Assembly (NCBI RefSeq): GCF_036084755.1 | Contig: NZ_CP107968.1 | Location: 7,014,001 to 7,078,000 of the forward strand | DNA: 64,000 nucleotides | Direction: 5' to 3' | Origin: Streptomyces sp. NBC_00370 | GTDB taxonomy: Bacteria; Actinomycetota; Actinomycetes; Streptomycetales; Streptomycetaceae | In this document: piece by piece, positions 31,680 to 40,189 of the stretch | Layout: the number at the start of each line of letters is the position of its first letter | Numbering within the stretch: position 1 is the first letter of the stretch | Translations under genes and position numbers: made by a program | Notes under the pieces: model-generated | What the model saw: the letters and a program-made list of their open reading frames with translations, nothing else | What the model was told of the DNA's origin: nothing | Database searches by the model: none

Positions 31680-33152
31680 ATGCCCCGCAGGTCAGGAGCT
31701 GTTATATGCGGCAGTGTCGGCGGCGTCCTCGTCGGGGTGCTGGGGCTCTCGGCGTGTACGAACGCGCTGCCGAGGCCGGTCGTCGACGTGGCCTCGGCCG
31801 CCGCCAGGCCCTCGGCCGGCGGATCGACCTGGCAGCTCTCGTCGTCGGTGCGCAGGGACGTCGCGATCGTGTGGCCGCGGCTGGGCCGCATCTGGCCGGG
31901 TGCGGATTTCAGCAAGCACAGTGTGATCGTGACGGACGGGCGGTGCGCCTATCTGCTGGACGCCCGCTCGGGCGGCTCGATCTCCCTGGACGAGCTGAAG
32001 AAGCACAACATCGGCGTCCCCCGGCCCGGCGGCTTCGAGGCGATCACCTGGAAGGGCAGGAAATCGATCGTGGTACGGCCGCCGGAGGGCGCGGGCGCCG
32101 CAGCGCCGGCGAAGGACCCCCTCGGCATGACCAGCCCCGACGCGGCCGGCTACACGTTCGGGCTCGCGACCCACGAGCAGTTCCACCCCGACGTCCAGTA
32201 CGACAGCGCGGCGCCCTGGCACTCGCTGATCCAGCTGGACAACGCGTCCGGCGGCGCGGGCAGGGCCGAGGAGTACCCCCTGCGCGCCGATCCCCGTGTC
32301 GACCGGGCGATGGTCTACAACAGCCTGCTGCTGGGGCTGCGGGACCCGGCCCGGCGGGCCGCGCATCTGGCGCGGGCCGCGTACTGGAACCAGCGGTGGA
32401 CGGACGGCTTCCCGGCGGAGGCCAAGGGCCAGGCGTCCGTCGACCTGCTGGAGGGCACGGCCGAGTACGTCCAGCAGTCGGCGCTCGCCATGGCGGCCGT
32501 CCGGGATCCTGACGACCCCGCGCAGATACGGGCCCGGCTCACCCGGACACTCAAGCCGATGAAGGTCGCGGCCAAGGGGGTCGAGCCGTACGCCATCGGC
32601 ACGGCGGCCCTGCTCAACGCCGACGCGGCGGGCCGCGACGTGAAGAAGACCCTCACCACGAAGGCGACCACACCGCTGGCCGAACTGCTGCGCGGCGTCA
32701 CCCCGGCCGGCCCGCAGGAGGCCCCCAAGGACGTGACCGACGGCATCACCCGGTCCGTCGCCCGGACCAACCGGCAACTCGCCCCGGTCATCGAGCCGTT
32801 CGTGGCCGGGCTCCAGGACAAGAAGAAGCTGGTGCTGCTGCTCCCCGCCGATTCGGTGACCGGCACCATGAGCGGCACGGGCTTCTATACGACCAGGCAA
32901 CTCCCCGTGACCATCACCACCGGGGCGGGCGCGACCTTCAACCCGGGCAGCGGCGCCGTACGCCTCGACAAGGTGACCGTCGCCGAGACGCGGGTGAAGG
33001 ACAAGGACTACTACGCCCTGCCGCTCGACCCGGACAACGGGAACTTCACCCTTGAGGACAACCGGCTGACCCTCAAGGGCGGGCACATGCACGGCAGCAT
33101 CGTCGTCGTGCGGCAGACCGACGACGGACAGCGTTTCCTCTACGCCCAGTAG
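31680..33152 (+). CDS. lipoprotein with HExxH motif, putative metallopeptidase
   Basis: A 490-residue lipoprotein: the signal peptide ends in the lipobox VLGLSAC (Cys about 25). The mature domain has HEQFH at residues 165-169, a HExxH zinc motif, and EGTAEY at 258-263, which fits the third-ligand motif of gluzincin-type peptidases. The C-terminal 130 residues (TGTGFYTTRQLPVTITTGAG, GGHMHGSIVVVRQ) are beta-rich. Start ATG 31680 is chosen because GAGGAG lies ten bases upstream and the hydrophobic signal begins there. I do not recognise the family by name; the peptidase assignment rests on the motif pair only. Confidence 0.72.
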   Translation: MPRRSGAVICGSVGGVLVGVLGLSACTNALPRPVVDVASAAARPSAGGSTWQLSSSVRRDVAIVWPRLGRIWPGADFSKHSVIVTDGRCAYLLDARSGGSISLDELKKHNIGVPRPGGFEAITWKGRKSIVVRPPEGAGAAAPAKDPLGMTSPDAAGYTFGLATHEQFHPDVQYDSAAPWHSLIQLDNASGGAGRAEEYPLRADPRVDRAMVYNSLLLGLRDPARRAAHLARAAYWNQRWTDGFPAEAKGQASVDLLEGTAEYVQQSALAMAAVRDPDDPAQIRARLTRTLKPMKVAAKGVEPYAIGTAALLNADAAGRDVKKTLTTKATTPLAELLRGVTPAGPQEAPKDVTDGITRSVARTNRQLAPVIEPFVAGLQDKKKLVLLLPADSVTGTMSGTGFYTTRQLPVTITTGAGATFNPGSGAVRLDKVTVAETRVKDKDYYALPLDPDNGNFTLEDNRLTLKGGHMHGSIVVVRQTDDGQRFLYAQ

Positions 33153-33183
33153 GACATCCCGGCGGCGCCGGCGGGGAACCGGC

Positions 33184-33240
33184 GGCTCGGACCGGCCCCG
33201 GCTCGGACCGGCCCCGGCTCGGACCGGCCCCGGCTCAGAC
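33184..33240. repeat. 16-bp tandem repeat
   Basis: GGCTCGGACCGGCCCC is repeated exactly at 33184, 33200 and 33216, with a partial fourth copy (GGCTCAGAC) at 33232. The array lies between the lipoprotein and Mop genes and includes the Mop stop codon. CCGGGGCCGG-type self-complementarity could allow hairpins and serve termination for both convergent genes. Confidence 0.85.
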
Positions 33241-33654
33241 GGTCGCCAGCGAGACCTCGGTGGACTTGATGAGCGCCACCACCGTCGATCCGGTGACGAG
33301 CCCCAGATCGGTCACGGCCTCCTCCGTGACGGCCGAGGTGAGTTCGCCGCCGGGCACGGTGATCTTCACACTGGCCATGGCGTCGCCCGCCTTGATGCCG
33401 GTGACCGTGCCGGGCAGCTGGTTGCGGATGCTGACGCCCTCCACCACCCCGGTCGCCAGTGCCACCTCCGTCGACTTGACCAGGGCGTTGACGGCCGTGC
33501 CCGCGGCGATGCCCAACTCCCATACCGCCTCCAGCGTGATCGCCGCCGTGATCTCCTGTCCGCCGGTCAGCCGGATCTTGACGGCCGCCATGACCTCGCC
33601 GGGGGTGACGGAGCTGACGGTGCCGGCGAGCTGGTTACGGATGCTCAGATTCAT
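33235..33654 (-). CDS. tandem TOBE/Mop molybdate-binding protein
   Basis: A 139-residue protein made of two Mop (molybdopterin-binding/TOBE) domains, residues about 1-68 and 73-139. Both copies show S.RNQLxGTV and GxxVxALIKSTEVxLAT patterns (SIRNQLAGTV with VNALVKSTEVALAT, and SIRNQLPGTV with VVALIKSTEVSLAT). Such proteins store or buffer cytoplasmic molybdate as multimers. No molybdate transporter is adjacent, but a molybdenum enzyme gene lies 1.7 kb away. The 16-bp repeat array overlaps its last codons. Confidence 0.92.
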   Translation of the reverse strand: MNLSIRNQLAGTVSSVTPGEVMAAVKIRLTGGQEITAAITLEAVWELGIAAGTAVNALVKSTEVALATGVVEGVSIRNQLPGTVTGIKAGDAMASVKITVPGGELTSAVTEEAVTDLGLVTGSTVVALIKSTEVSLATV

Positions 33655-33792
33655 CGGGTGGCGCCTCGCAGTCGGAGAAGCGGGTGGGGGGAATGTCAGT
33701 ATTTCACCCGGTGGGCCGGAAGCGCCGTAACCACCCGTGCCATGCTGGGGCTGTCCGGATCATGGCAGGAGTGAGGAGCGTACGGCAGCGCG

Positions 33793-36084
33793 ATGGCAGC
33801 GAAACGGCGGAAGAGGACCGGCACCTGGGACCGCTTCGTGGCATCGGACCCCGGACTCCTGCGGCTGATGGCCGGGCTGCGCACGGTCGGCGCGATCGCA
33901 CTCACGCTGCTGATCCTCGCGCTGATGCACACCCCGGTCCCGCATCTGGTGGCCGGCGCCATGGCCGCCATGGTCTCCACCTTCGCCATCCGGGAGAAGA
34001 CGGTCAGGGGCCAGGCCGTCACCCTCGCCTGCGCCCTGCCCGTCGCCGTCGCCGCGATGTCCCTGGGCGCGCTGCTCAACACCCGGGTCGTCGCGGGGGA
34101 CGCGTTCTTCATCCTGCTGATCTTCGGCGCCGTCTACTCCCGGCGGTTCGGCGACCGGGGCACCGCGCTCGGTCTGATCGGCTTCCAGATCTACTTCGTC
34201 TCGCTGTTCGTGCAGGCCACCGTCGGCAGCCTGGCCCAGCTCGCCCTGACGCTGCTCATCGCCTTCGTGTGCAGCGCGATCGTCCGGTTCGCCGTCGTGC
34301 CCGAGACCCCCGAACGCACCCTGCGCCGGCTGCGCCAGGCGTTCCGGGCGCGGCTCGCCCAGCTGACCGCGACCCAGGTCGAACTGCTGGACGCCGCACC
34401 CGACCAGCTGGACAAGGTCCTCGACGAGCTGCGGCGGCGCACCGCCCGGCTGCACGACGCGGCCCTGATGATCCAGGGCAGGCTCGACGACGGGACCCGC
34501 GACGCCACGACCGCCGCACTGGTGCAGCGCCGCGTCGCCGACGCCGAGATCGCCGCCGAACGGCTCGGCATGCTGCTGCTCAACTCCCGCAGCACCAACG
34601 GCGCCGACACCCTCACCATGCACCTGCCGCACGCGCCTCTGCCGCTCCAGGCCCCCTGGGCGCGGATCGGCAGGGACAAGGACGACCACACGCAGGACGA
34701 CGAGGCCACCGTCCTGCTGCGCAGGGACCTCAACGCGCTGCACCTGCTGGTCAGCAGACTGGCCCCGGCCGACCGGGGCACCGCCCTGGTCCATGTGCGC
34801 AACCGGCTGCTCGGCTACCGCGAGAGCGAGAACCTGCCGCAGGCCCCGGCCGCCGTGCAGGACGTCTTCCGCGCGCTGGGCGAGGCGGCGCGCGCCGTAC
34901 TCGGACTGCGCCTCGCCCTCGACGGCCCGCAGGACGAGTCCGACGACTCGCCCGAGACCGTCCGCTCACGCGAGGAGTTCGAGGCGGAGGACCTGGCGAT
35001 CGTGGAACCCGAGGAGACCGAGGAGCAGCGCACCGGGCTGCAACGGCGCACCACCCGGGCCGCTTTCCAGGTCTCGGTCGGCTCCATGCTGGCCATCGTG
35101 GGCGGTGAGTTCCTGTCCAGCCAGCGCTGGTACTGGGCGGTGCTGACCTGCTGGGTGGTCTTCCTCAACACCGCGTCCACCGGTGAGATCCTGGTCAAGG
35201 GCTACCGCAGGGTGCTCGGCACCGTCTTCGGTGTGGTCGCGGGTGTCGGACTCGCGGGTCTCGTCGGCAACAACACCTGGCTGGCGTTCTTCCTGGTGCT
35301 GCTCTTCATCTTCGGGATGTTCTTCACCGCGCCGCTGTCGTACGCGCTGATGTCCTTCTTCGTCACGGCGATGCTCGGGCTGCTCTACACCCTCCTCAAC
35401 ACCTACAGCCTCTCCGTGCTCGTGCTGCGGATCGAGGAGACGGCGCTCGGCGCCGCCTGCGGGATCATCGCCGCCGTACTGGTGCTCCCGGTCCGCACCG
35501 ACCTGCGCACCGACGAGCAACTGCGCGAGGTGCTGGGCCGGTTGCGGGACGTCGCCGCCGCGGCCGTGGCGCAGCTCAGCGGCGGCCCCGCGGTCGATCT
35601 GCTGGACCTGGCGCGCGAGTTGGACACCGCGCTGGACGATCTGCGCCGCTCCACCCAGCCGTTGACACATCCGATCACCCCGCTGCGGGTGCGCCGGCAG
35701 ACGGCGCGCTATCTGGTGGCGCTGCTGGAGACCTGCGCGTACCACGCCCGTTCGCTGGCGGCCACCGCCGAGCTGGTGCCGTACAGCAAGAGCGTCGCCG
35801 CCGACCCGCGGCTGGAGCGGGCCGGCCGCCGTATCGCGCACAACATCGACGTGACGATCGCGTACGTACGGGACGACGACGACGAGGCCGCCGTCGGCAA
35901 GGTCGAGTCCGGGCCCAGCATCGCCGCGATGCTGGAGGACGGCGCCGCTCCCGCCCTGCGCTCGGGCACCGTCACCTACCGGGTGCTACGCCACCTGCAA
36001 CGCCTCGACGAAGGCGTGGTCGCCGTCGCCCGCACCCTCGACGTGCCGGTGGCCGGACGCGAAGAGCGCAAGACCGCCGCCTGA
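33793..36084 (+). CDS. FUSC-family membrane protein (aromatic-acid exporter-like)
   Basis: A 763-residue inner membrane protein of the FUSC/YccS type: an N-terminal bundle of about six hydrophobic segments (residues about 30-170), a long cytoplasmic helical region (about 180-400), a second bundle (about 420-560: ASMLAIVGGEFLSSQRWYWAV, NTASTGEILVKGYRRVLGT), and a cytoplasmic C-terminal tail. The R-x-x-G-T segment at the start of the second bundle is family-typical. Members export hydroxylated aromatic acids or fusaric acid. Whether it relates to the aromatic operon 28 kb away cannot be told. The start codon has only a weak SD. Confidence 0.87.
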   Translation: MAAKRRKRTGTWDRFVASDPGLLRLMAGLRTVGAIALTLLILALMHTPVPHLVAGAMAAMVSTFAIREKTVRGQAVTLACALPVAVAAMSLGALLNTRVVAGDAFFILLIFGAVYSRRFGDRGTALGLIGFQIYFVSLFVQATVGSLAQLALTLLIAFVCSAIVRFAVVPETPERTLRRLRQAFRARLAQLTATQVELLDAAPDQLDKVLDELRRRTARLHDAALMIQGRLDDGTRDATTAALVQRRVADAEIAAERLGMLLLNSRSTNGADTLTMHLPHAPLPLQAPWARIGRDKDDHTQDDEATVLLRRDLNALHLLVSRLAPADRGTALVHVRNRLLGYRESENLPQAPAAVQDVFRALGEAARAVLGLRLALDGPQDESDDSPETVRSREEFEAEDLAIVEPEETEEQRTGLQRRTTRAAFQVSVGSMLAIVGGEFLSSQRWYWAVLTCWVVFLNTASTGEILVKGYRRVLGTVFGVVAGVGLAGLVGNNTWLAFFLVLLFIFGMFFTAPLSYALMSFFVTAMLGLLYTLLNTYSLSVLVLRIEETALGAACGIIAAVLVLPVRTDLRTDEQLREVLGRLRDVAAAAVAQLSGGPAVDLLDLARELDTALDDLRRSTQPLTHPITPLRVRRQTARYLVALLETCAYHARSLAATAELVPYSKSVAADPRLERAGRRIAHNIDVTIAYVRDDDDEAAVGKVESGPSIAAMLEDGAAPALRSGTVTYRVLRHLQRLDEGVVAVARTLDVPVAGREERKTAA

Positions 36085-36105
36085 CTCCGGTGCCGGGACC
36101 CCCAG

Positions 36106-36144
36106 TTGCGGAAAGTTTGCCATCGAAGCAGGCAGTTTCCGCAA
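36106..36144. promoter_or_regulatory. inverted repeat upstream of the glucanase gene
   Basis: TTGCGGAAA at 36106-36114 and TTTCCGCAA at 36136-36144 are perfectly complementary, with GCC...GGC extending the symmetry inside. The arms contain GGAAAGTTTGC/GCAGTTTCC, similar to the GAAAGTTTC boxes of LacI-type regulators. It lies about 160 bases upstream of the glucanase ATG. Alternatively it terminates the FUSC transcript 22 bases earlier. Confidence 0.5.
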
Positions 36145-36306
36145 GAAATTGATGGGCCGTCGCAGCAATACGCCAGGGCGACGAAAATATCTGTTCGGAA
36201 CCTTGTGGAACGAGGTGGGGGGTCCTAATGTCACCTCACCCTCCGGCGCCCGTTTCGCCGCGAGTGTCGCAGTCGTTCACCGTTCCGACAGAAACGAGAG
36301 CATCCG

Positions 36307-38364
36307 ATGTCACGGAGCATCAGAAGAGCCGCCGAGCGGCCCGGCAGACCGCTGCGAAGAGCGGTGGCGGTGGCCGCCGCGCTGACCACGGCCACCCTCG
36401 GTCTCGGGGTGCTGTCCGGCGGTTCCGCCGTCGCGGGCAGCGCCGCCGCCGGGCCGGTGGTGACCCGCGCGGCGCTCGATCCCTCGCTCGTCGCGGGGCG
36501 CGGCGCCGATGTGCCCTTCGCCGAGCAGGAGGCGGAGAACGCGGTGACGAACGGCTCGCTCGTCGGACCCGGCCGCACCGCCTACACCCTGCCCGCCGAG
36601 GCGTCCGGGCGTAAGGCGGTCAAGCTGACGCCCGGTCAGTACGTCGAGTTCACGCTGCCGAGCACGGCCAACGCGATCACCGTGCGCTACAGCATCCCGG
36701 ACGCTCCGAACGGCGGCGGCATCACGGCGCCGCTCGATGTCACGGTGAACGGCAAGAACAAGTCCACCATGACGCTCACCTCGCAGTACGCGTGGCTGTA
36801 CAACCAGTACTCGTTCTCCAACGACCCCAACGCCGGGCTGCTGCACCCCGATCAGTGGATCACCGAGTGCGCCTGCGTGCCCGCCGAGACGACACCCACC
36901 CCGACGGTCGAGAAGCCGTTCCGGCCGAACCACTTCTACGACGAGCAGCGTCTGCTGCTCGGCAAGACCTACCGCGCCGGGGACAAGGTGCGGCTCGCCG
37001 TGCCCGCCGGGAGCAGGGCGTCCTCGACCGTCGTCGACCTGCTCGACTCACAGCTCGTCGGAGCCCCGCACGTGCGGCTCCTCGCGGCCAACGTGCTCGC
37101 GTTCGGCGCCGATCCGCTCGGCAGGCGCGACTCGGCCGACGCGATCGACAAGGCCGTCGCCTTCGCCAGGCGCAGCCACCTCAAGGTCTACATCCCGCCG
37201 GGCGTCTACCAGGTGAACCGGCACATCGTCGTGGACGATGTGACGATCGAGGGCGCGGGCAGCTGGTACACCGTCATCAAGGGCCGCCAGGTCACCCTCG
37301 CCACCCCGGCCCCCGACGGCTCGACCCACACCGGGGTCGGTTTCTACGGCAAGGACGCGGCGGCGGGCGGCAGCAAGAATGTCCACCTGTCCGGCTTCGC
37401 CGTCGAGGGCGACGTACGCGAGCGCATCGACACCGACCAGGTGAACGGCATCGGCGGCGCGCTGAGCGACTCGACGATCGACGGGCTCTACATCCACCAC
37501 ACCAAGGTCGGCATGTGGTTCGACGGCCCGATGAAGAATCTGAAGATCACCAACAACGTGATCACCGACCAGATCGCCGACGGCCTCAACTTCCACACCG
37601 GCGTGACCGATTCGGTGGTGTCCGACAACTTCGTCCGTAACTCCGGCGACGACGGCCTCGCGATGTGGTCGGAGAAGACGGCGAACGCGCGCAACACGTT
37701 CAGCCACAACACCGTCCAGACTCCGGTGCTCGCCAACGGCATCGCGATCTACGGCGGCACCGACAACACCGTCTCCGGCAACCTGATCGCCGACCCGATC
37801 CGGGAGGGCAGCGCGATCCAGGTCGGCTCCCGGTTCGGCGCCGAGGCGTTCACCGGCCACCTGTGGATCACGGACAACACCACGGTGCGGGCAGGCACGT
37901 TCGAGCTGAACTGGAACATCGGGCTCGGCGCCATCTGGTTCTACGCGCTGGAGAAGAACATCGACGCCGACATCCAGGTCGTCGGTGACCACTTCCTCGA
38001 CAGCACCTACAACGCGATCATGCTGGTCAGCGACTTCCCGGTGAAGGACCTGTACTCGATCACCAACGTCCACTTCAAGGACATCAAGGTCGACGGCACC
38101 GGCACCTCCGTGGTCAGCGCCCGGGTCGCGGGCGGCGCGTCCTTCGAGAACGTGGACGCCCGCAACGTCGGCGCCGTCGGCGTCAACAACTGCGGATCGT
38201 TCCACTTCACGCCGGCGGGCTCGGAGTTCGGGCTCACCGACCTCGGCGGCAACGACGGGGGCGGCACCACAGGCCCCTGGTTCGCCGCGTGGGAACTGCC
38301 GAACACCATCACCTGCGACGACCGCCCGCCGGTCGTCGCGCCACCGGCGCCCACCGCCTGGTGA
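36307..38364 (+). CDS. secreted GH87-like alpha-1,3-glucanase (mycodextranase) with CBM35
   Basis: A 685-residue secreted enzyme. A long Arg-rich signal peptide (R5-R18, then AVAVAAALTTATLGLG, cleavage about residue 45-50) precedes a CBM35-like domain (about 60-225: FAEQEAENAVTNG and the usual GxYVEF). Residues about 255-660 form a right-handed parallel beta-helix. DQIADGLNFHTG and NSGDDGLAMWS (about 445-455) carry the acidic residues of the GH87 active site. It would hydrolyse alpha-1,3 linkages in fungal cell wall glucan or dextran. A bidirectional terminator follows the stop. General pectate-lyase-fold glycosidases are the alternative. Confidence 0.85.
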   Translation: MSRSIRRAAERPGRPLRRAVAVAAALTTATLGLGVLSGGSAVAGSAAAGPVVTRAALDPSLVAGRGADVPFAEQEAENAVTNGSLVGPGRTAYTLPAEASGRKAVKLTPGQYVEFTLPSTANAITVRYSIPDAPNGGGITAPLDVTVNGKNKSTMTLTSQYAWLYNQYSFSNDPNAGLLHPDQWITECACVPAETTPTPTVEKPFRPNHFYDEQRLLLGKTYRAGDKVRLAVPAGSRASSTVVDLLDSQLVGAPHVRLLAANVLAFGADPLGRRDSADAIDKAVAFARRSHLKVYIPPGVYQVNRHIVVDDVTIEGAGSWYTVIKGRQVTLATPAPDGSTHTGVGFYGKDAAAGGSKNVHLSGFAVEGDVRERIDTDQVNGIGGALSDSTIDGLYIHHTKVGMWFDGPMKNLKITNNVITDQIADGLNFHTGVTDSVVSDNFVRNSGDDGLAMWSEKTANARNTFSHNTVQTPVLANGIAIYGGTDNTVSGNLIADPIREGSAIQVGSRFGAEAFTGHLWITDNTTVRAGTFELNWNIGLGAIWFYALEKNIDADIQVVGDHFLDSTYNAIMLVSDFPVKDLYSITNVHFKDIKVDGTGTSVVSARVAGGASFENVDARNVGAVGVNNCGSFHFTPAGSEFGLTDLGGNDGGGTTGPWFAAWELPNTITCDDRPPVVAPPAPTAW

Positions 38365-38368
38365 CAAC

Positions 38369-38412
38369 AGGCCGGCCGGCTGCCCGTACGATCACGGGCA
38401 GCCGGCCGGCCT
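38369..38412. terminator. bidirectional intrinsic terminator
   Basis: A 19-bp perfect stem (38369-38387 with 38394-38412) encloses the loop ACGATC between the convergent glucanase and phosphoglucomutase genes. On the plus strand the stem starts with A and ends with TT, and the mirror is true on the minus strand, so it should serve both transcripts. It is the clearest terminator in the window. Confidence 0.92.
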
Positions 38413-38429
38413 TCGTGCCGTCCCGTACG

Positions 38430-40070
38430 TCAGCCGCCGAGCGCCGCAGCGACGACCGCCTTCGCCTCCTCCTGGACCCTGGCCAGATGGTCCGGGCCCT
38501 GGAAGGACTCGGCGTAGACCTTGTAGACGTCCTCGGTGCCCGAGGGGCGGGCGGCGAACCACGCGCTGTCCGTCGTCACCTTGATCCCGCCGATCGCCGC
38601 GCCGTTGCCCGGCGCCTCCGTCAGCACAGCCGTGACCGGCTCGCCCGCGAGGGTGTCGGCCGTGACCTGCTCGGGCGAGAGCTTGGCCAGGACGGCCTTC
38701 TCCTCGCGGGTGGCGGGCGCGTCGATCCTGGCGTACGCGGGCTCGCCGAACCGGCCGGTCAGCTCCGCGTAGTGCTCGGACGGCGTCTTGCCGGTGACGG
38801 CCAGGATCTCCGAAGCGAGCAGCGCCAGGATGATGCCGTCCTTGTCGGTGGTCCACACCGACCCGTCCCTGCGCAGGAACGACGCCCCCGCCGACTCCTC
38901 GCCCCCGAAGCCGAGCGAGCCGTCCACCAGTCCGTCCACGAACCACTTGAAGCCGACGGGCACCTCGACCAGCCGCCGGCCCAGATCGCCCGCGACCCGG
39001 TCGATCATCCCCGACGACACCAGCGTCTTGCCGATCCCGGCGCCGGCCGGCCACTGCTCGCGGTGCGCGTAGAGATAGCCGATGGCGGTGGCCAGATAGT
39101 GGTTGGGGTTCATCAGCCCGCCGTCCGGCGTGACGATGCCGTGCCGGTCGGCGTCCGCGTCGTTGCCGGTGGCGATCTGGTACTGGTCGCGCTTGTCGAT
39201 CAGCGAGGCCATCGCGTACGGCGACGAGCAGTCCATCCGGATCTTGCCGTCCCAGTCCAGCGTCATGAACCGCCAGGTCGGATCGGCCAGCGGATTGACC
39301 ACCGTCAGATCGAGCCGGTGCTCCTCGGCGATCCGTCCCCAGTACCCGACGGACGCGCCGCCCAGCGGGTCGGCGCCGATCCGGATGCCGGCGGCGCGTA
39401 CCGCCTCCAGGTCCAGCACGTTCGGCAGATCGGCCACATAGGCGCCGAGGAAGTCGTGGCGCCCGGTGGTGGGCGCAGCCAGGGCCCTGGTGTACGGCAC
39501 CCGCCGTACGTCCTTCAGACCGCCCGCGATGATCTCGTTGGCCCGGTCCTGGATCCAGCCGGTCGCCTCCGACCCGGCGGGGCCGCCGCTCGGCGGGTTG
39601 TACTTGAACCCGCCGTCGCCCGGCGGGTTGTGCGACGGCGTCACCACCACACCGTCAGCGAACCCCGACGTACGGCCCCGGTTGTGGGTGAGGATCGCGA
39701 GCGACACCGCGGGGGTGGGGGTGTACCCGTCGGCGGCGTCGATCAGCACCGTCACCTCGTTCGCCGCGAACACCTCGACGGCCGTGACCTTGGCCGGCTC
39801 GGACAGTGCGTGGGTGTCGGCGCCGAGGAAGAGCGGCCCGTCGGTGCCCTGGCCGGCCCGGTACTCACAGATCGCCTGGCTGGTGGCGGCGATGTGGTCC
39901 TCGTTGAACGCGGTGTTCAGCGACGACCCGCGGTGGCCCGACGTGCCGAACGCCACCCGCTGCCCCGGGTCGTCCAGATCGGGGTGCAGCGCGTAGTACG
40001 CGGTCACCAGCCGTGCGATATCGGTGAGATCCCCCGGCTCGGCCGGCCTGCCCGCTCGCTCATGCGGCAT
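38430..40070 (-). CDS. pgm: phosphoglucomutase (alpha-D-glucose-1,6-bisphosphate-dependent)
   Basis: A 546-residue phosphohexomutase, interconverting glucose 1- and 6-phosphate in the cytoplasm. VTPSHNPPGDGG contains the phosphorylated serine, DADADRHGI the Mg2+ ligands, and FGGEESAGAS the sugar-binding loop; RPSGTEDVYK near the C terminus is the phosphate-binding loop. FGTSGHRG begins domain 1. The start ATG 40070 has GGAGGAG eight bases upstream; the longer frame from 40088 would include it. The length is that of the E. coli Pgm type. No adjacent glycogen genes are seen. Confidence 0.95.
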   Translation of the reverse strand: MPHERAGRPAEPGDLTDIARLVTAYYALHPDLDDPGQRVAFGTSGHRGSSLNTAFNEDHIAATSQAICEYRAGQGTDGPLFLGADTHALSEPAKVTAVEVFAANEVTVLIDAADGYTPTPAVSLAILTHNRGRTSGFADGVVVTPSHNPPGDGGFKYNPPSGGPAGSEATGWIQDRANEIIAGGLKDVRRVPYTRALAAPTTGRHDFLGAYVADLPNVLDLEAVRAAGIRIGADPLGGASVGYWGRIAEEHRLDLTVVNPLADPTWRFMTLDWDGKIRMDCSSPYAMASLIDKRDQYQIATGNDADADRHGIVTPDGGLMNPNHYLATAIGYLYAHREQWPAGAGIGKTLVSSGMIDRVAGDLGRRLVEVPVGFKWFVDGLVDGSLGFGGEESAGASFLRRDGSVWTTDKDGIILALLASEILAVTGKTPSEHYAELTGRFGEPAYARIDAPATREEKAVLAKLSPEQVTADTLAGEPVTAVLTEAPGNGAAIGGIKVTTDSAWFAARPSGTEDVYKVYAESFQGPDHLARVQEEAKAVVAAALGG

Positions 40071-40189
40071 CTGCCCACTCCTCCACAACGTGTCGTGCGA
40101 TCAGCTCGTCCGCTCATCTTCCCCGGGACGACGGTGTCCCACTGCCAGGCATGCCCGGAGAAGAGGCGGACATCCGCGTTCGCGCGTGA

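Noticed and set aside
33184..33240. The 16-bp repeat array as a CRISPR
   Set aside because: The repeats are directly contiguous with no spacers, and no cas genes are present.
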